Position numbers and translations under genes: made by a program | NCBI GenBank assembly: GCA_018857735.1 | Contig: JABMCL010000546.1 | Span: 62,001-126,000 of the forward strand | Length of the DNA stretch: 64,000 bases | Reading direction: 5' to 3' | DNA from: Alviniconcha marisindica | Taxonomy: Eukaryota; Mollusca; Gastropoda; Provannidae | Notes under the pieces: generated by a model | Databases searched by the model: none | Seen by the model: only the letters and a program-made list of their open reading frames with translations | Told to the model about the DNA's origin: nothing | In this document: positions 15,985 to 29,300 of the stretch, in pieces | How positions within the stretch are numbered: position 1 is the stretch's first letter | Layout of the letters: each line of letters opens with the position of its first letter

Positions 15985-18369
15985 ACACACACACACACCA
16001 ATACAGAACATAGATCACTGTTAGAGTTTTTATACATGTATTTAACCGCATACAACCAGCAGATAAGGCACTGAAATACCTGACAGATTCATATAACCTG
16101 ATAGAGAGATGGGGGACTGGCAACTTTTCTTTACACCCTAAGCTACTATTAGAGATGGGGAGAAGGGGGAGGACCGGTAAGTTTTTCTTGACATCCTAAG
16201 CTACTATTAGACAGAGATGGGGAGAAGGGGGGGATGGACCGGTAAGTTTTCTTGACACCCTAAGCTACTATTTGAGAGAGATGGGGAGAAAGGGGTGTGC
16301 GGAGAGGGCGGGGGAGAACCGGTAAGTTTTTCTTGACATCCAAAGCTACTTTTAGAGAGAGATGGGAAGAAGGGGCGGGGGACGGGGGTGGGGGGGAACC
16401 AGTAAGTTTTTCTTGACACCCTAAGCTACTATTTGAGAGAGATGGGGAGAAGGGGGTGGGGGGGGTAAGTTTTTCTTGACACCCTAAGCTACTAAAGAGA
16501 GATGGGGAGAAGAAGGGGGGGGGAGGGTGGACCGGTAAATTTTTCTTGACACCCTATGCTACTATTAGAGAAAGATGGGGAGAAGGGACGGGAGCGGGGG
16601 GAGAGATGGGGAGAAGGGGCGGGAGCGGGGGGGAAGGGGTGGCGGCGGGTGGGGTGGTGGGGTGGAACCGCTAAGTTTTTCTTGACACCCTTAGCTACTA
16701 TTTGAGAGAGATGGGAGAAGGGGCGGGGCCAGGACCGGTAAGTTTTTCTCGACACCCTCACAACAGGCGCGGCAGTCAGCCAGTCAGTCAACACACATCC
16801 GACTCGCTATTTTCACCTGAGCCCCGCCTTCACCCTTGACTGCGTGGCTGCACAGCAGCTACGGTGGATTAGCAGAGGCGTTCAGCCACGACCACCTTGC
16901 CTAATCATGACCTCAGATCAGACTAAGACATTTGAGGACTGGTACCCACCCCGGGACCAAAAGACTGCGCGGCGAGCGTGTAAAGATAAGATCTGACAAA
17001 AATTTCACGCCCGTTATTAGTACACGCCGACGCGACCCGTTCGCCAATTACCTCAACGCACCGCATCCGCTGGGTGATACCGCTTGTACGAGCGTGCGCC
17101 GGGATAAATTAAGGTCACCGTCACCCTGTCGCAAACAGTTGGAGGCCCATGCAAACTGTGCAGTGCAACCTGTCTCGGAGGAAGTCGCACGGTTACGCGT
17201 TGCTTTCTTGTCCCCCCTCCTCCCTTTTAACAGTATAAAGATGAGCAAGTGGGATTGTGACGACCGCATGGTTCAGGAGCTGTGTGAGAGTCGAGGTGGA
17301 CGTCCTGGACTGTCCGTCCTAACGAGCCTTCTGGTTTCCGTGGATGTAAAGGTTTATTGCACCGTGCTTCGGCATTGGTCACAACTTGTCCCTAATATGT
17401 CAACTGACATCTGAGGACATTAAGCAACACTACCTACCTACCTACCTTGTGACGACCTGTGAGCCGGTTTGGCCTAGCGGTAATGCGTTAGGCTGGTAAG
17501 CGGAAGGATCTCGGTTCGATACCGCTTCGGCTCTCCTTTCTCTTCAAAAAGGTTGTGGTTTGTGGACACTGTCTTGTGACTTTGTCCCTCACAATTAATA
17601 AAACATTAAAATGTCTCTCATCGCTGCCCACCTTAATGCAGAAGTGATCCTGGTGGTGACAGTGTAGCGATAGGTATATAATCTCCCTCTTACCCCACTT
17701 CCATAACCCCTTCCCCCCGTCCCTAATAAGCCGTACGGATTCTGTGGACGTTAAACAGCATGTTTACTTACTGGTGACGACCTGTACTTGGGTTTCACGT
17801 AACATCTACGGTCGCATTTGTATCGAATTAATGGTAGTACCTTAAAGAAATTAATATACAAAAGAGAAATGTAGAAGGGCGGTGGGAGGGGGGCAAAGAA
17901 GAAGAAAGAAAAAAGGAAGTTGGAAGAATCATGGAATCAAAATGCCCCCCTCTCTCTCTTCAAATCTCTAGGCAATCGAAGGTGACTTCAGCTCCCAATT
18001 TCTGTTTAAATTCGCACCTAAATCGAGGAGTAGTCTCATTTGGGAAGCTGTGGAATAGAACCCCCCCCCCTTTTCTTTCATTCTTTTTTCCTGCTGGAGA
18101 TGTAGACACTGGATCAGTCTCTGTTGACTGAACATAACCCCGATTTTTTTTTAATGCAGTGTTTGAACATCCATCCCCCCCCAATTTCCATTCAGCGGTG
18201 AGCCTATTCAAATTAGTTCAATACAACTTCATAAAACCTGCTGTAATAGACCTGCCTCAGTAATGCAAAGATTGGCCCGTGTACGTGTACGTACAAGCAG
18301 TGCAACAGGCTAGAAAGAAATGATAAATTATCACAGACAAAGGACTGAAAGAAACTACAGACCTTTTCA

Positions 18370-18423
<54 letters not shown>

Positions 18424-21400
18424 GGGGGGGGGTAAGTAAACATGGTGCTTAACGTCCACAGAAACCATAAGGCTTATATGGGACGGGGATAAAAAGCGGG
18501 GGGTATGGAGGTAGATGATGATGAAGTGATGCTTTATGCCCTCAGATGTCAGTTGACATATTAGGGACAAGTTGTGACCAATGCCGAAGCACGGTGCAAT
18601 AAATCTTTACGTCCACGGAAACCAGAAGGCTCGTTAGGACAGACAGTCCAGGACGTCCACCTCGACTCTCACACAGCTCCTGAACAATGATATGGAGTAG
18701 GGGAAAGATGGAGATTATATACGTATCGCTACACTGTCACCACCAGAATGACTTCTGCATTAAAGTGGGCAGCGATGAGAGCCCTTTTAATGTTTCATAA
18801 TTGTGAGGGACAAAGTCGCAAGACAGTGTTCACAGACCACAACTTTTGAAGAGAAAGTAGAGCCGAAGCGGATTCGAACGGGGAGGGGGGAAGGGGAGGG
18901 GGTAAACAGATTTCTCTTTTTATTATACTTTTTCCCGGGGTGGGGGGGGGGGTGGAGGGTAATATGAGTTCTGACTGAGCCAGCCCCAGCCTATGCTGCT
19001 ATAAATATAGCGGTCCCCGGGGTTGGGTCTAACCCTGACTGACTCAGCTCTAGCCGTCAACCACCCTACTTCCTACTTCACTTAGTTCACAGCCTCTTAA
19101 TAGGCTGGGGAGAAAGAAAAAGAAGCGGTGACGACGTGTGACTTGCGGTGACAAGGTGACAATGCAATAGCCAGGGAAGGAAAAAGGGGGGGTGACGGCA
19201 AACCACGACCAATGAACCCAATTCACCAACCGCTGTGGGCTGTGCAGCACACTTCATAATTACGTCATTTCTCATAAAAGCAATTACCTCCCCCCGCCCC
19301 CTCCCAAAATGTCATTGTGCTACTTAGTCTCTAAATTTAGATCTCCCGTCACGCACACATACAATCTAACTGTCCAAAGCACAACCGACTCCTCGTCATC
19401 GACCAAACAAGAAACCCCCTCTCTATCTCTCTCGTATGTATACACATTTATTACTGATCGCATGCTGACCTAACTATAATGATTAATCTATTCATGCCCA
19501 GATTTATTTTTCTGCATTATAAAGAATGGAACAGGGAAATCCCTATTTTTCCTGCACTAAACTAATGGGAAATTTATCGTCAGCTGTACCGCACTTCATA
19601 TCAAAGGCAAGTAGCGAGGAGACGAGAACTGCTAGTGACAGACAGGTAGTCGATACCGTACAACCAGTACTCGGGGAGGAAAGTCCTCCCGCCAACTCAA
19701 CGTGTAGTCACTGAACATAATCCTATAGCGGAACAGTCATGATGACAGTGTCGAGTTGTGGCCTGCGCTGGCCGGTCTGTGTGTGTGTGTGTGTGCGTGT
19801 GCGTGTGCGTGAGCGCGTGTGTGCGTGCGTGCGTGCGTGTGTGAGAGAGACAGACAGAATGAGGTCGGGGGGGGGTGGCACAGCCAGAGACCGTAACGTC
19901 CACGATCTCTGACGCGTACAGCTGAGAAAATGGATTTGGTCGCGGGTCATTTGTTACCACTGTACCATCAATCGTAGGGCTCTCTGACCACCACACCCCT
20001 AAGCTGTTTTGGTTTTTGGACCCAAGCGGCCTGGCAGGGTTCACATACATAGGTCTGAGGAGAGGAAATTATTCATGGACCTTCCACTGACTTTGAACAG
20101 CCGACCTTCAACGACCTAACGATTTATTTTGGATAAAATAATTATAGAAACAACCAAGAAAAGAGACCCCTACCATTACCAGAACATAACACTGCTCGAC
20201 TGAAGCATGGGTAAGACAAGCCCGCCAGGGACAAGTTTTTGTTGTTGTTTTTCCCCCTTAAGACAAGATACTAGGTAGGGTGTCAAAAACAGCAGGATGA
20301 GAGATCAGGCACTCTAATATCAAGACACTTGACTGATTAGAATTTACAGTAGTCACCACATTGTCAATTTTCAAGGACTTAAGTACTGTGCCCTGTTCTC
20401 AATGATTTTCAAGGACTTTCGGGGCCTTGATAGGAGGAGGCTATAAAAGCTCAAGGACTTTGATGAAGCATTTCATAGTTCAGGAGCCGTGTGAGAGTCG
20501 AGGTGGCCGTCCTGGGCTGTCCGTCCTAACGAGCCTTCTGGTTTCCGTGGACGTAAAGCTATATTGAACCATGCTTCGGCATTGGTCTCAGCTTGTCCCT
20601 AATATGTCAACTGACATCTGAGGACATTAAGCAACACTACCTACCTACCTATGAAGCATTCCCCGTCCCTAATAGCCCTTATGGTCTCTGTGGACGTAAT
20701 GCAACACTGAATGAAACATTAACTAAGGCCCGTCTCTAATAGTCCTTATGGTCTCTGTGGACGTAATGCAACACTGAATGCAACATAAAGGCCCATCTCT
20801 AACAGTCCTTATGGTCTCTGTGGACGTAATGCAACACTGAATGCAACACTAAGGCCCGTCCCTAATACTGTAATAGTCCTTATGGTCTCTGTGGACGTAA
20901 TGAAACAATGAATGCAACATAAAGACCTGTCTCTAACAGTCCTTATGGTCTCTGTGGATGTAATGCAACAGTGAATGCAACGTAAAGGCCCATCTCTAAC
21001 AGTCCTTATGGCCTCTGTGGACGTAATGCAACATCGAATGCAACATTAAGGCCTGTCCCTGAAAGTCCTGATGGTCTCTGCGGCTGTAATGCAACACTGA
21101 ATGCAACATAAAGGCCCGTCTCTAACAGTCCTTATCGTCTCTGTGGACGTAAAGCAGCACTGAAAGCAACATAAAGGCCCGTCCCTGATAGTGATAGTTC
21201 TGATGGTCTCTGTGGACGTAATGCAACAGTGAATGCAACATAAAGACCCGTCTCTAACAGTCCTTATCATCTCTGTTGATGTAATGCAACATCAAATGCA
21301 ACATTAAGGCCCGTCCCTGAAAGTCCTGATGGCCTCTGCGGCTGTAATGCAACCCCGAATGCAACATAAAGGCCCGTCCCTGATAGTCCTGATGGTCTCT

Positions 21401-21969
21401 GTAGATGTAATGCAACAATGAATGTAAATGTCTGTGTGATTATCATTTTATCTATAGGTAACACTCAAATAAGCATATTGCTTTTGTGTTTCCTGTACTT
21501 ATTTGTTGAGCTTATGATTACGATGAATGAATAAAATTTTGTTTAAACCAATGAATGCAACATAAAGACCCATCTCTAACAGTCCTTATCATCTCTGTGG
21601 ACATAATGCAACATCGAATGCAACATTAAGGCCCGTCCCTGAAAGTCCTGATGGTCTCTGTGGCTGTAATGCAACACTGAATAAAACATAAAGACCCGTC
21701 TCTAACAGTCCTTATCGTCTCTGTGGACGTTAAGCAGCATTTGAATAAAAGCATTCTCAAGCGCTGCACGAACCTCGCCTGGGTTGGCCTTGTGATACAG
21801 ATCAGGCACCGGGTTTGTGCACCAACGGTCCTACTAGTACTAAGTACTGTGTGTTCGTTCTAACCTCGTTCGTCACCTTTGGGACCGTTCCTCAGAGAAT
21901 GGGGTTGGGGCTAATGGAAAGACAGTCTAGTGACTAAGCCTTCCTCCCCAATTAATGAAACAGAAAAAG

Positions 21970-22012
<43 letters not shown>

Positions 22013-23553
22013 GGTAGGGGGTGGGGGGCATCAGCAGTGCAGTGCATAAATCATTGTGTTGGTGACAAGAATAGACTCCCCCTCTTCTCCCAGCCCCAGG
22101 GTTATTGTTCCCCTACACATCACGAGAAAGGCATGACGTGGGCCGAAACTCCACCCCAAACTGCTTTTGGGCTTGTTTGAACAGCAAAGGTATTCTTTGC
22201 TAGACAGACATAAATCAAGTAGTTGGCTGCATGTTGGTTGTACCTGCTGTAAAAAAATTATTACAAAATCAAGACGTGCAGTACACCTTCAGTGGTCCTC
22301 AATCTTTTCCTTGGCGTATTATTGTTTTTGTTAAACTTCTTAAAAAGTGGGTGTGTGCATGCGCGCATGTGTTGTGTGGTGGTGGTGGTGTGTGTATGCG
22401 CGCGCACATGCGTATGTGCATGTGTGCATGTATGTGTGTGTGTGTGCGTATGTGTGTGTGTGTGTGTGCGTGCATGTTGAAAAGAGTGGGTGTGCTTTGG
22501 GGTGGCAGTGAAGGGGGGGGGGGAGCCAGAGGTGGTGACTGTCTCTTCAACAAACACCCCTCCTCCACTAGACCAGGGGTTGAGTTTTGCTCACTAACAC
22601 TCTATCTGTCACTAGCACTGTGACAGCAGTGAGGGCAGCCTTAGCCAGAGGTGGTGACTGTCTCTTCAATAAAAGCCCCTCCTCACCTGACCCTGGATAA
22701 AAATGGAGCTGGACAATACCTTCCTATCATCAGCACCATGTCAGTCTTCACCTATCACCAGCGCTAGAATATTTAACAGAAGAAAGTCTCTGACTGAACA
22801 TTTACTGGAAGATGAAGGTCTCTGATTGAACATTTAACAGAATAAGAAGGTCTCTGGCTGAACATTTACCAGAAGGTCTCTGACTGAAGAAGGTCTCTGA
22901 CTGAACATTTAACAGAAGAAGAAGGTCTCTGATTGAACATTTACTGGAAGAAGAAGGTCTCTGATTGAACATTTACTGGAAGAAGAAGGTCTCTGACTGA
23001 ACATTTACTGGAAGAGGAAGGTCTATGATTGAACATTTAACAGAAGATGAAGGTCTATGATTGAACATTTAACAGAAGAAGGTCTCCGACTGAACAGTTA
23101 CTGGAAGAGGAAGGTCTATGAATATGATTGAACATTTAACAGAAGATGAAGGTCTATGATTGAGCATTTACCAGAAGAAGATGGTCTCTGATTGAACATT
23201 TACCAGAAAAAGAATGTCTATGATCAGCATCCTGGTGGCAGTGAACCCTGGGTTAGCTGGAGGTGAGTGATAGTCCCTTTTACTAAGCACCCCCAGTCCC
23301 CCCCAACAGGAGGTGGCTAAGCTGCCTAAAACCCTACCTATCAACAGCACTGTGGTGGCAAGGACTGCTGCAGGGCCGCCTCAGTCCGTCAGACTGAGAG
23401 GTGGTGGGAAGGCACAGATGAAAAGCTAGGGGCTGAAAACTGACAGCTTCTGACAGATGGACAACAAACGTGTGGGAGGGACGCTTGCCCCCCAACCAGT
23501 TGTACCAGTGCAACTCATCCCACCACATCTCTCTCCCTCTCTCTCCCCCTCCC

Positions 23554-23612
<59 letters not shown>

Positions 23613-26294
23613 GATTGTGTGTGGGGGTGGGGGGTGAGGGGGGGCGGTGCACGCGTTCATGTGTAAACTGTCGTTATTATCACCATTGCTATTGCAAGTT
23701 AACTATTATAATTATCTTTCTTTTTTCTGTACTGTCGTTTTCATAATCATAGACTGCTTCAGTCAGTATCACTCAGTCTCCCGTCATCAGTGAAACCAAT
23801 GGAATGGCACACTGCCTGAGTACGTATTATGTACCGAACTATATACTCAAAATGTACTTTTCAGTTGCGCCAGGTATAGTCTCGAGCTGCAAGCAGATTA
23901 AAAAAAATCAATCAAAAATAAATAAATATATATTATATATATTTATATTTTATCTATAAACTATATCAAAAAATCAAAGTAGCAAAAAATAACTGTGTTC
24001 TTGCCTGTACTGTGCTTGACAGTGACACCTTTATTCACTGACAGTTACAAACTATTCAAAACATAGAACTCTATCCAACAGCAGCAGATCCCATCAAGAC
24101 CCTGTGCCAAAATCTGTGCTGCTCCAGTTTGGTTGTGACTAGCTCCAATTCCAAACCACTATATTTCTTTAAGATCAAATGTTGAAGAGCTAACTGCTAC
24201 ATATTTTCCCCTACAAAAGTGCACAACAAGCAAGGTAAACAAGAGAAACTCTTTTTTTTATGTAATACTGTAGGAATAATGTACACATGTATGTGTACTG
24301 GTCAATGAAACAAATGATTTTTGTCTTTGAAGACAATGGAAATGATAACAGAAATGAAAACTTTGTCCCACATGATATGGCATCACATCTGGCACACCAG
24401 TAGATGATTAAAAAAAAAGAGAAAAAAAAGAGACTTACTTTAGCTGAATTTTTTTCTCTCATAATTTTGAAAGAAAAAAGTAAAAGCACACACACACAAA
24501 CAAAAAAGAACAAACAAAAATCAAACATGGAAACAGTTGCAGTTTTCTGGATCAAAATATGACACCAGTTATTTTCATCAGCCTGAGTTTGACAAGAAAC
24601 TCAGGTATGTCATGCCAGATGCTGCACAGCATTGTGTCAGATATTACATGGAATAAAAAATAAAAAATCAACATATTTTGGGGGTAATATTTTACTGTCA
24701 ATATATTTGGGGTGGCCTAATTTGACCAAGCAGTACAATATTGGTGTATACATTATTACATTATCCAAATAGTTTGTCAACTCCCAGCTTCATAGAATAT
24801 TTTGGTGTTGGAAGATGAATAATTTGCCAACAGTGACATCTCTACTCTTCTATTTGAAGACTGAAAGGTGTTGCTGTAGAATGTCTTAAAATCAAAACCA
24901 TTACATTGAAACTGGTGAGACAATTTATGTTTAGAGTAATTAGACCATGTAAATTATCACTAAAGGGGAAGTGACAACATTTTCACCATTTCAGAATATT
25001 TTCATAATTTACAAAAACGTTTTTACCTAAAAGCTCCTAGTCCCATGCTATGATGTATTAATGCTACATTTTGCCCCCCCCCCCCCCCCCCCCCCCCCCC
25101 CAACCCAAAAAAGTATCAAATAATTCGCAATGATATTGCATTCATCTGAAATATGTTGAGAAAAACTGATTTACAAACCGTAGGCACAGGATCATAATAT
25201 CTAATCTATGTCAACAGATAAATCGTTTAGCTCTCACTTCCAGTGACTACAGCAGCAGGACACACTTGAGTATGTTAAAGTGAACTAAAAAATACACCTG
25301 TTCATCTCATCTTTTTCTTTAACATTTTCTGGAGACTACAACATTTTTTTATTATTTTTTTTTGAAGGGATGGGGTGGGATTTGTTTAAAAAAAAATCAC
25401 AGTGGTCTTTGTTTAGCTTTTTTCACTTGCAGTACTTAAGTACTGTATCCCAGAAAAGAGTGAAATATAGTTAAAACTTGCGAAGGTAAAAATATTTCTA
25501 ACACTCCTTTTGTTGCTTATAAGTTATATATACAATTTAAATCATTTTAAATAACAAAACAGAGTTATGTTCCATCACAAACTCAAGTGAGATGTGTACA
25601 TAATTATAATAATACAGTTCCAACTTAAGCAAAACTTCTACTGTGGCATTTTGTGTACACACTCCAATACACCAAGTAAGTTGGTGTTTTACGCCCAGTC
25701 AACCGGTACAGTTATATCACTATCAGGGTAACCAATACACCAAAATTCACTAGTAAGTAACAAGTGCACTTGTAGATTTTTGTAGTTGAGCATAAAAATA
25801 CAGCCATTGTGCATGCATACAGAAACCTTCATCAGATTACTTACTTAGAATCCAAGTAACATGTCTTATCACTAACTGCATCTCATTACAATAAATCTTC
25901 ACATGCTCTACTTCTAGACCACACACTGACAATGACACACATCCTGTTAAATACATTGTTTTGTTTTTTTTGCCAGTAAGGCAGTAGTAAAGTGTAAATT
26001 CCTGTTTATTTCAGGTTCACTACGTCAGTAAATGCACTAGAACTAGTTTCCCAACTTTCTGTTCTGCGCTCTCTGAAGATAGTGGAACGAGGTACAGCAT
26101 TTATTTAATTATAATAAACATTTGCCCCTCTTTTTTCCCTTTTAAAACTATAAAAGCCAAGAAAGAAGCCAAGCCTGAGAGACTCGGACACTGGTTACTG
26201 AGAGCTGCTGTGAATTACAATCTAAACCATCATATAAGCAAGTGTATGCAAGTGTATTACATTACAAATGTGTGTGTGTGTGTGTGTGTGTATA

Positions 26295-26363
<69 letters not shown>

Positions 26364-29300
26364 GTGTATGTAACTATGTATGCATGTCCTTTTACATCAG
26401 CACAAAATATAAATTATAATGCTGATTCAGCAAGTAAGCAAATTCCAAATTACCTCACGCAATGCCAGTCAAGTGCCACTGCCAGCGTAAGTTTAACACA
26501 ATCAGTTACTTACCAACATCTGTTCAAAGCGCTCGTTGACTTCGTACTCAGCGATGGAATCCACGTCCACCACCTCTGGAAAGGGATCTCCATTGGGCCC
26601 ACCAAACCCATGCTCCTCTGGCTGTGTGTTGCGTGGAGCTGAGGTTGTGCTCTTGCTCTTCTTGTCTTTACCCAGTCGGAAACCAGCCCCCATCTTGTCC
26701 AGCTGTAAGTGAAAAGTCACAGTGCTACTGTTACTAGTTTAGTCAACAATCAAAATACTCAGGGTGTGTGTATGTAAAAACTAAAATGATGGTATAGTTC
26801 TTGAATAATGTCAGACCAACAACACAGGATCACCTAATGTATAGTTAGTTCTTGGAGCTTAACATGATCATGATCATGTCAAAACTCAAGTTTTGGGATT
26901 TTAACTTCCTGTCAACAGCACAGGGTCACATTAGTTTGTAAATTCTTAGATTTTAACATCCAGTGAACTGCACAGGGTCATCTCAGGATGAGCAACATAT
27001 ATATAGTTCTAACAATAAAAATACAAATCAATAATACTATAGTAATACTATTTAGTTCTTTAGTACAATAGTACTGTAGTAACACAGTGTGGTACTAGCT
27101 TCCATGTCACTGACATTTAATTTTGTTTTTGTTTCTTTCACCTTTTTAATTGATTATTATTATTATTATTATTAATCTTGTGTTACCATTTTTTAGGCCA
27201 TTTCAATTACTTTACAATCACATGCAGTACTAGTTTCACCAGCTCTTGGTCTTTTATCTATCAAAAAGTGGGCATAATCTAAATTTTCCACCAAAGCGCA
27301 TTTTTATTCATAACAGATTAACAGTCCATCATGTGGTTACAGAATGAAAACATAGCTAGTCAAACCAGTGACAAAAATACATGGTTTCACACATGATTTT
27401 TTTTACTATTGTTTATTTTATTTTTTAATTTGTCTGAAATTATAGTTAAAAAGCTTTAATAATTAAATAGTTTAAAATTATTAGCTATTACTGTATTACT
27501 ATTAGTTTTTCTCTTAGGAAGCCAGTTTTTTCTTCTTCATTTTTGATCATAAAAATAAATTCATCACAACTGAGCAATAAAACATGGTCAGGTAATTAAT
27601 ACAAAAGTTTTACTAGAACTATAGATCATACCTTTGAATATATGAGATATTATATTTTTTGTGTGTTTTTGATATAAATTACGCCTCTGTCTATTCACAA
27701 TCTCACACACACATGTATGCATGCATGCATGCATGCACACACACACACACCAGAGTTTGCAATGCTTTAGTTTCACACACACCAGAGTTTGTAATGCTTT
27801 AGTTTCAGCAGTCTCTCTCTCTCTGATGTTGGGGTGTGAAGTTGGTTGTTAGAACATATCAACTTTGACAGCTGCCAGGCCAAGGTAGGTGACATCCTAG
27901 GGCTAGGAGGTCAGTGGTACTGGCTGTTCAGTGCCTTAGTGCCTATGTCAGTTTCTGGATGTATGACAAGTTTCCTGCAGTTCATTTGCATGCGGGACTG
28001 ACTACATTTCACAGCTCAGCAATCAAGTCAGGAAAAAACATGCAGAAAACTTGACTAACAACTTTTGTTTTTGTAGTTATGATGACAGTTCTAAACCGGT
28101 TCCTTCCACAAACTCTAAGCTGGTTGACAACAGGCTGCTTACTCAAGAAAGTAAACAAACCAGCCAGAAATCTGCCAGTACCAGAGAAAGGCTGAGATCT
28201 AACCAGGCACCAGTGACAAATGTTGATTGCCATGGATGGTCCCAAGCTTGAAGATACTGAAAGTAGTGCTGTTACTAGTGTTAGTGTTATCCTTCGGGCT
28301 TGCACATACTATAGTATTCAGCAGGCGCAAGAGGCAAAATTTCAACTAGATAAGTGCAGGATTGTTCTTAAAAAATCTCTGTCACTTACTGACTTAGTGT
28401 CAGAGTGTTTAGTACCATGTTTGGCTGTGCACATTTGTTTCAAGACACTGCATCTGCTGTACATGTATACAAGTTCCAAAAAGTGTTTGCGACACCTGTA
28501 TTAGTTTACTAACACAGTAACACTAACAGGCATCTGTCACTATCACTGTATCAGTATCACTGGGCACAGTACACAAAAAGCCAACAGTTCTAGCTTTGTC
28601 TACAACTATCAGGTACAACCTGTTAGTGTTGCTGTGTTAATGTTAAGATAATCAAAATTCAAATCAATTCAAGAAAGGTTAGCAGTCCTGCTCATCCTGA
28701 CCTATCTTAAAATAAACTTTTGGGTAATTCAACATAAACAGTGCATAACAATTTAACATTAACAATTAACATTAACAAAATATAATTTTATCAAAAGTAT
28801 CATAAAATTAACAGCTGCCTAACAGTAAGTGTATAAGTAAACACCAGACAAAAGACTACCACAGTTTTATTCAAATTCCTGTTCATAATCATACAAATTA
28901 CGATTCACAGCATTACTGGTGAAAGTTCTACAGATTACCTGCTCTTTTACCTTGATTGCAATTATATATATACTTTCACTAGTTTCAGTTTTACTAATTG
29001 TAGACTTCAAAACAAGCTGAAGACTTTTCTTTAATACATAAAGATGTCAAAGAGTTTAGCCTAGTGGGAAAGAGTCTGATTTCTGACAGTGACAGAACTA
29101 TATATATATATATATATTATGTATTATTAATATTAATACAATTATTTTAAGGGTCATCTCAATTACTGAATGTTAGTCATGTCTTTCATTTAAAAAACAG
29201 TTGCTGCGATGAGTAACTTGGAGCCAGATGGAACTGCTATTACTGTCAATGTCTATGTGATTAATTACTGGTTAATTCAGACTGTGGCTGTCCATCAAAG

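Noticed and set aside
17461..17536. Functional tRNA gene
   Set aside because: Acceptor pairing and boxes A and B are present, but it is the head of a 313-bp element with TSD, and the anticodon arm is poor.
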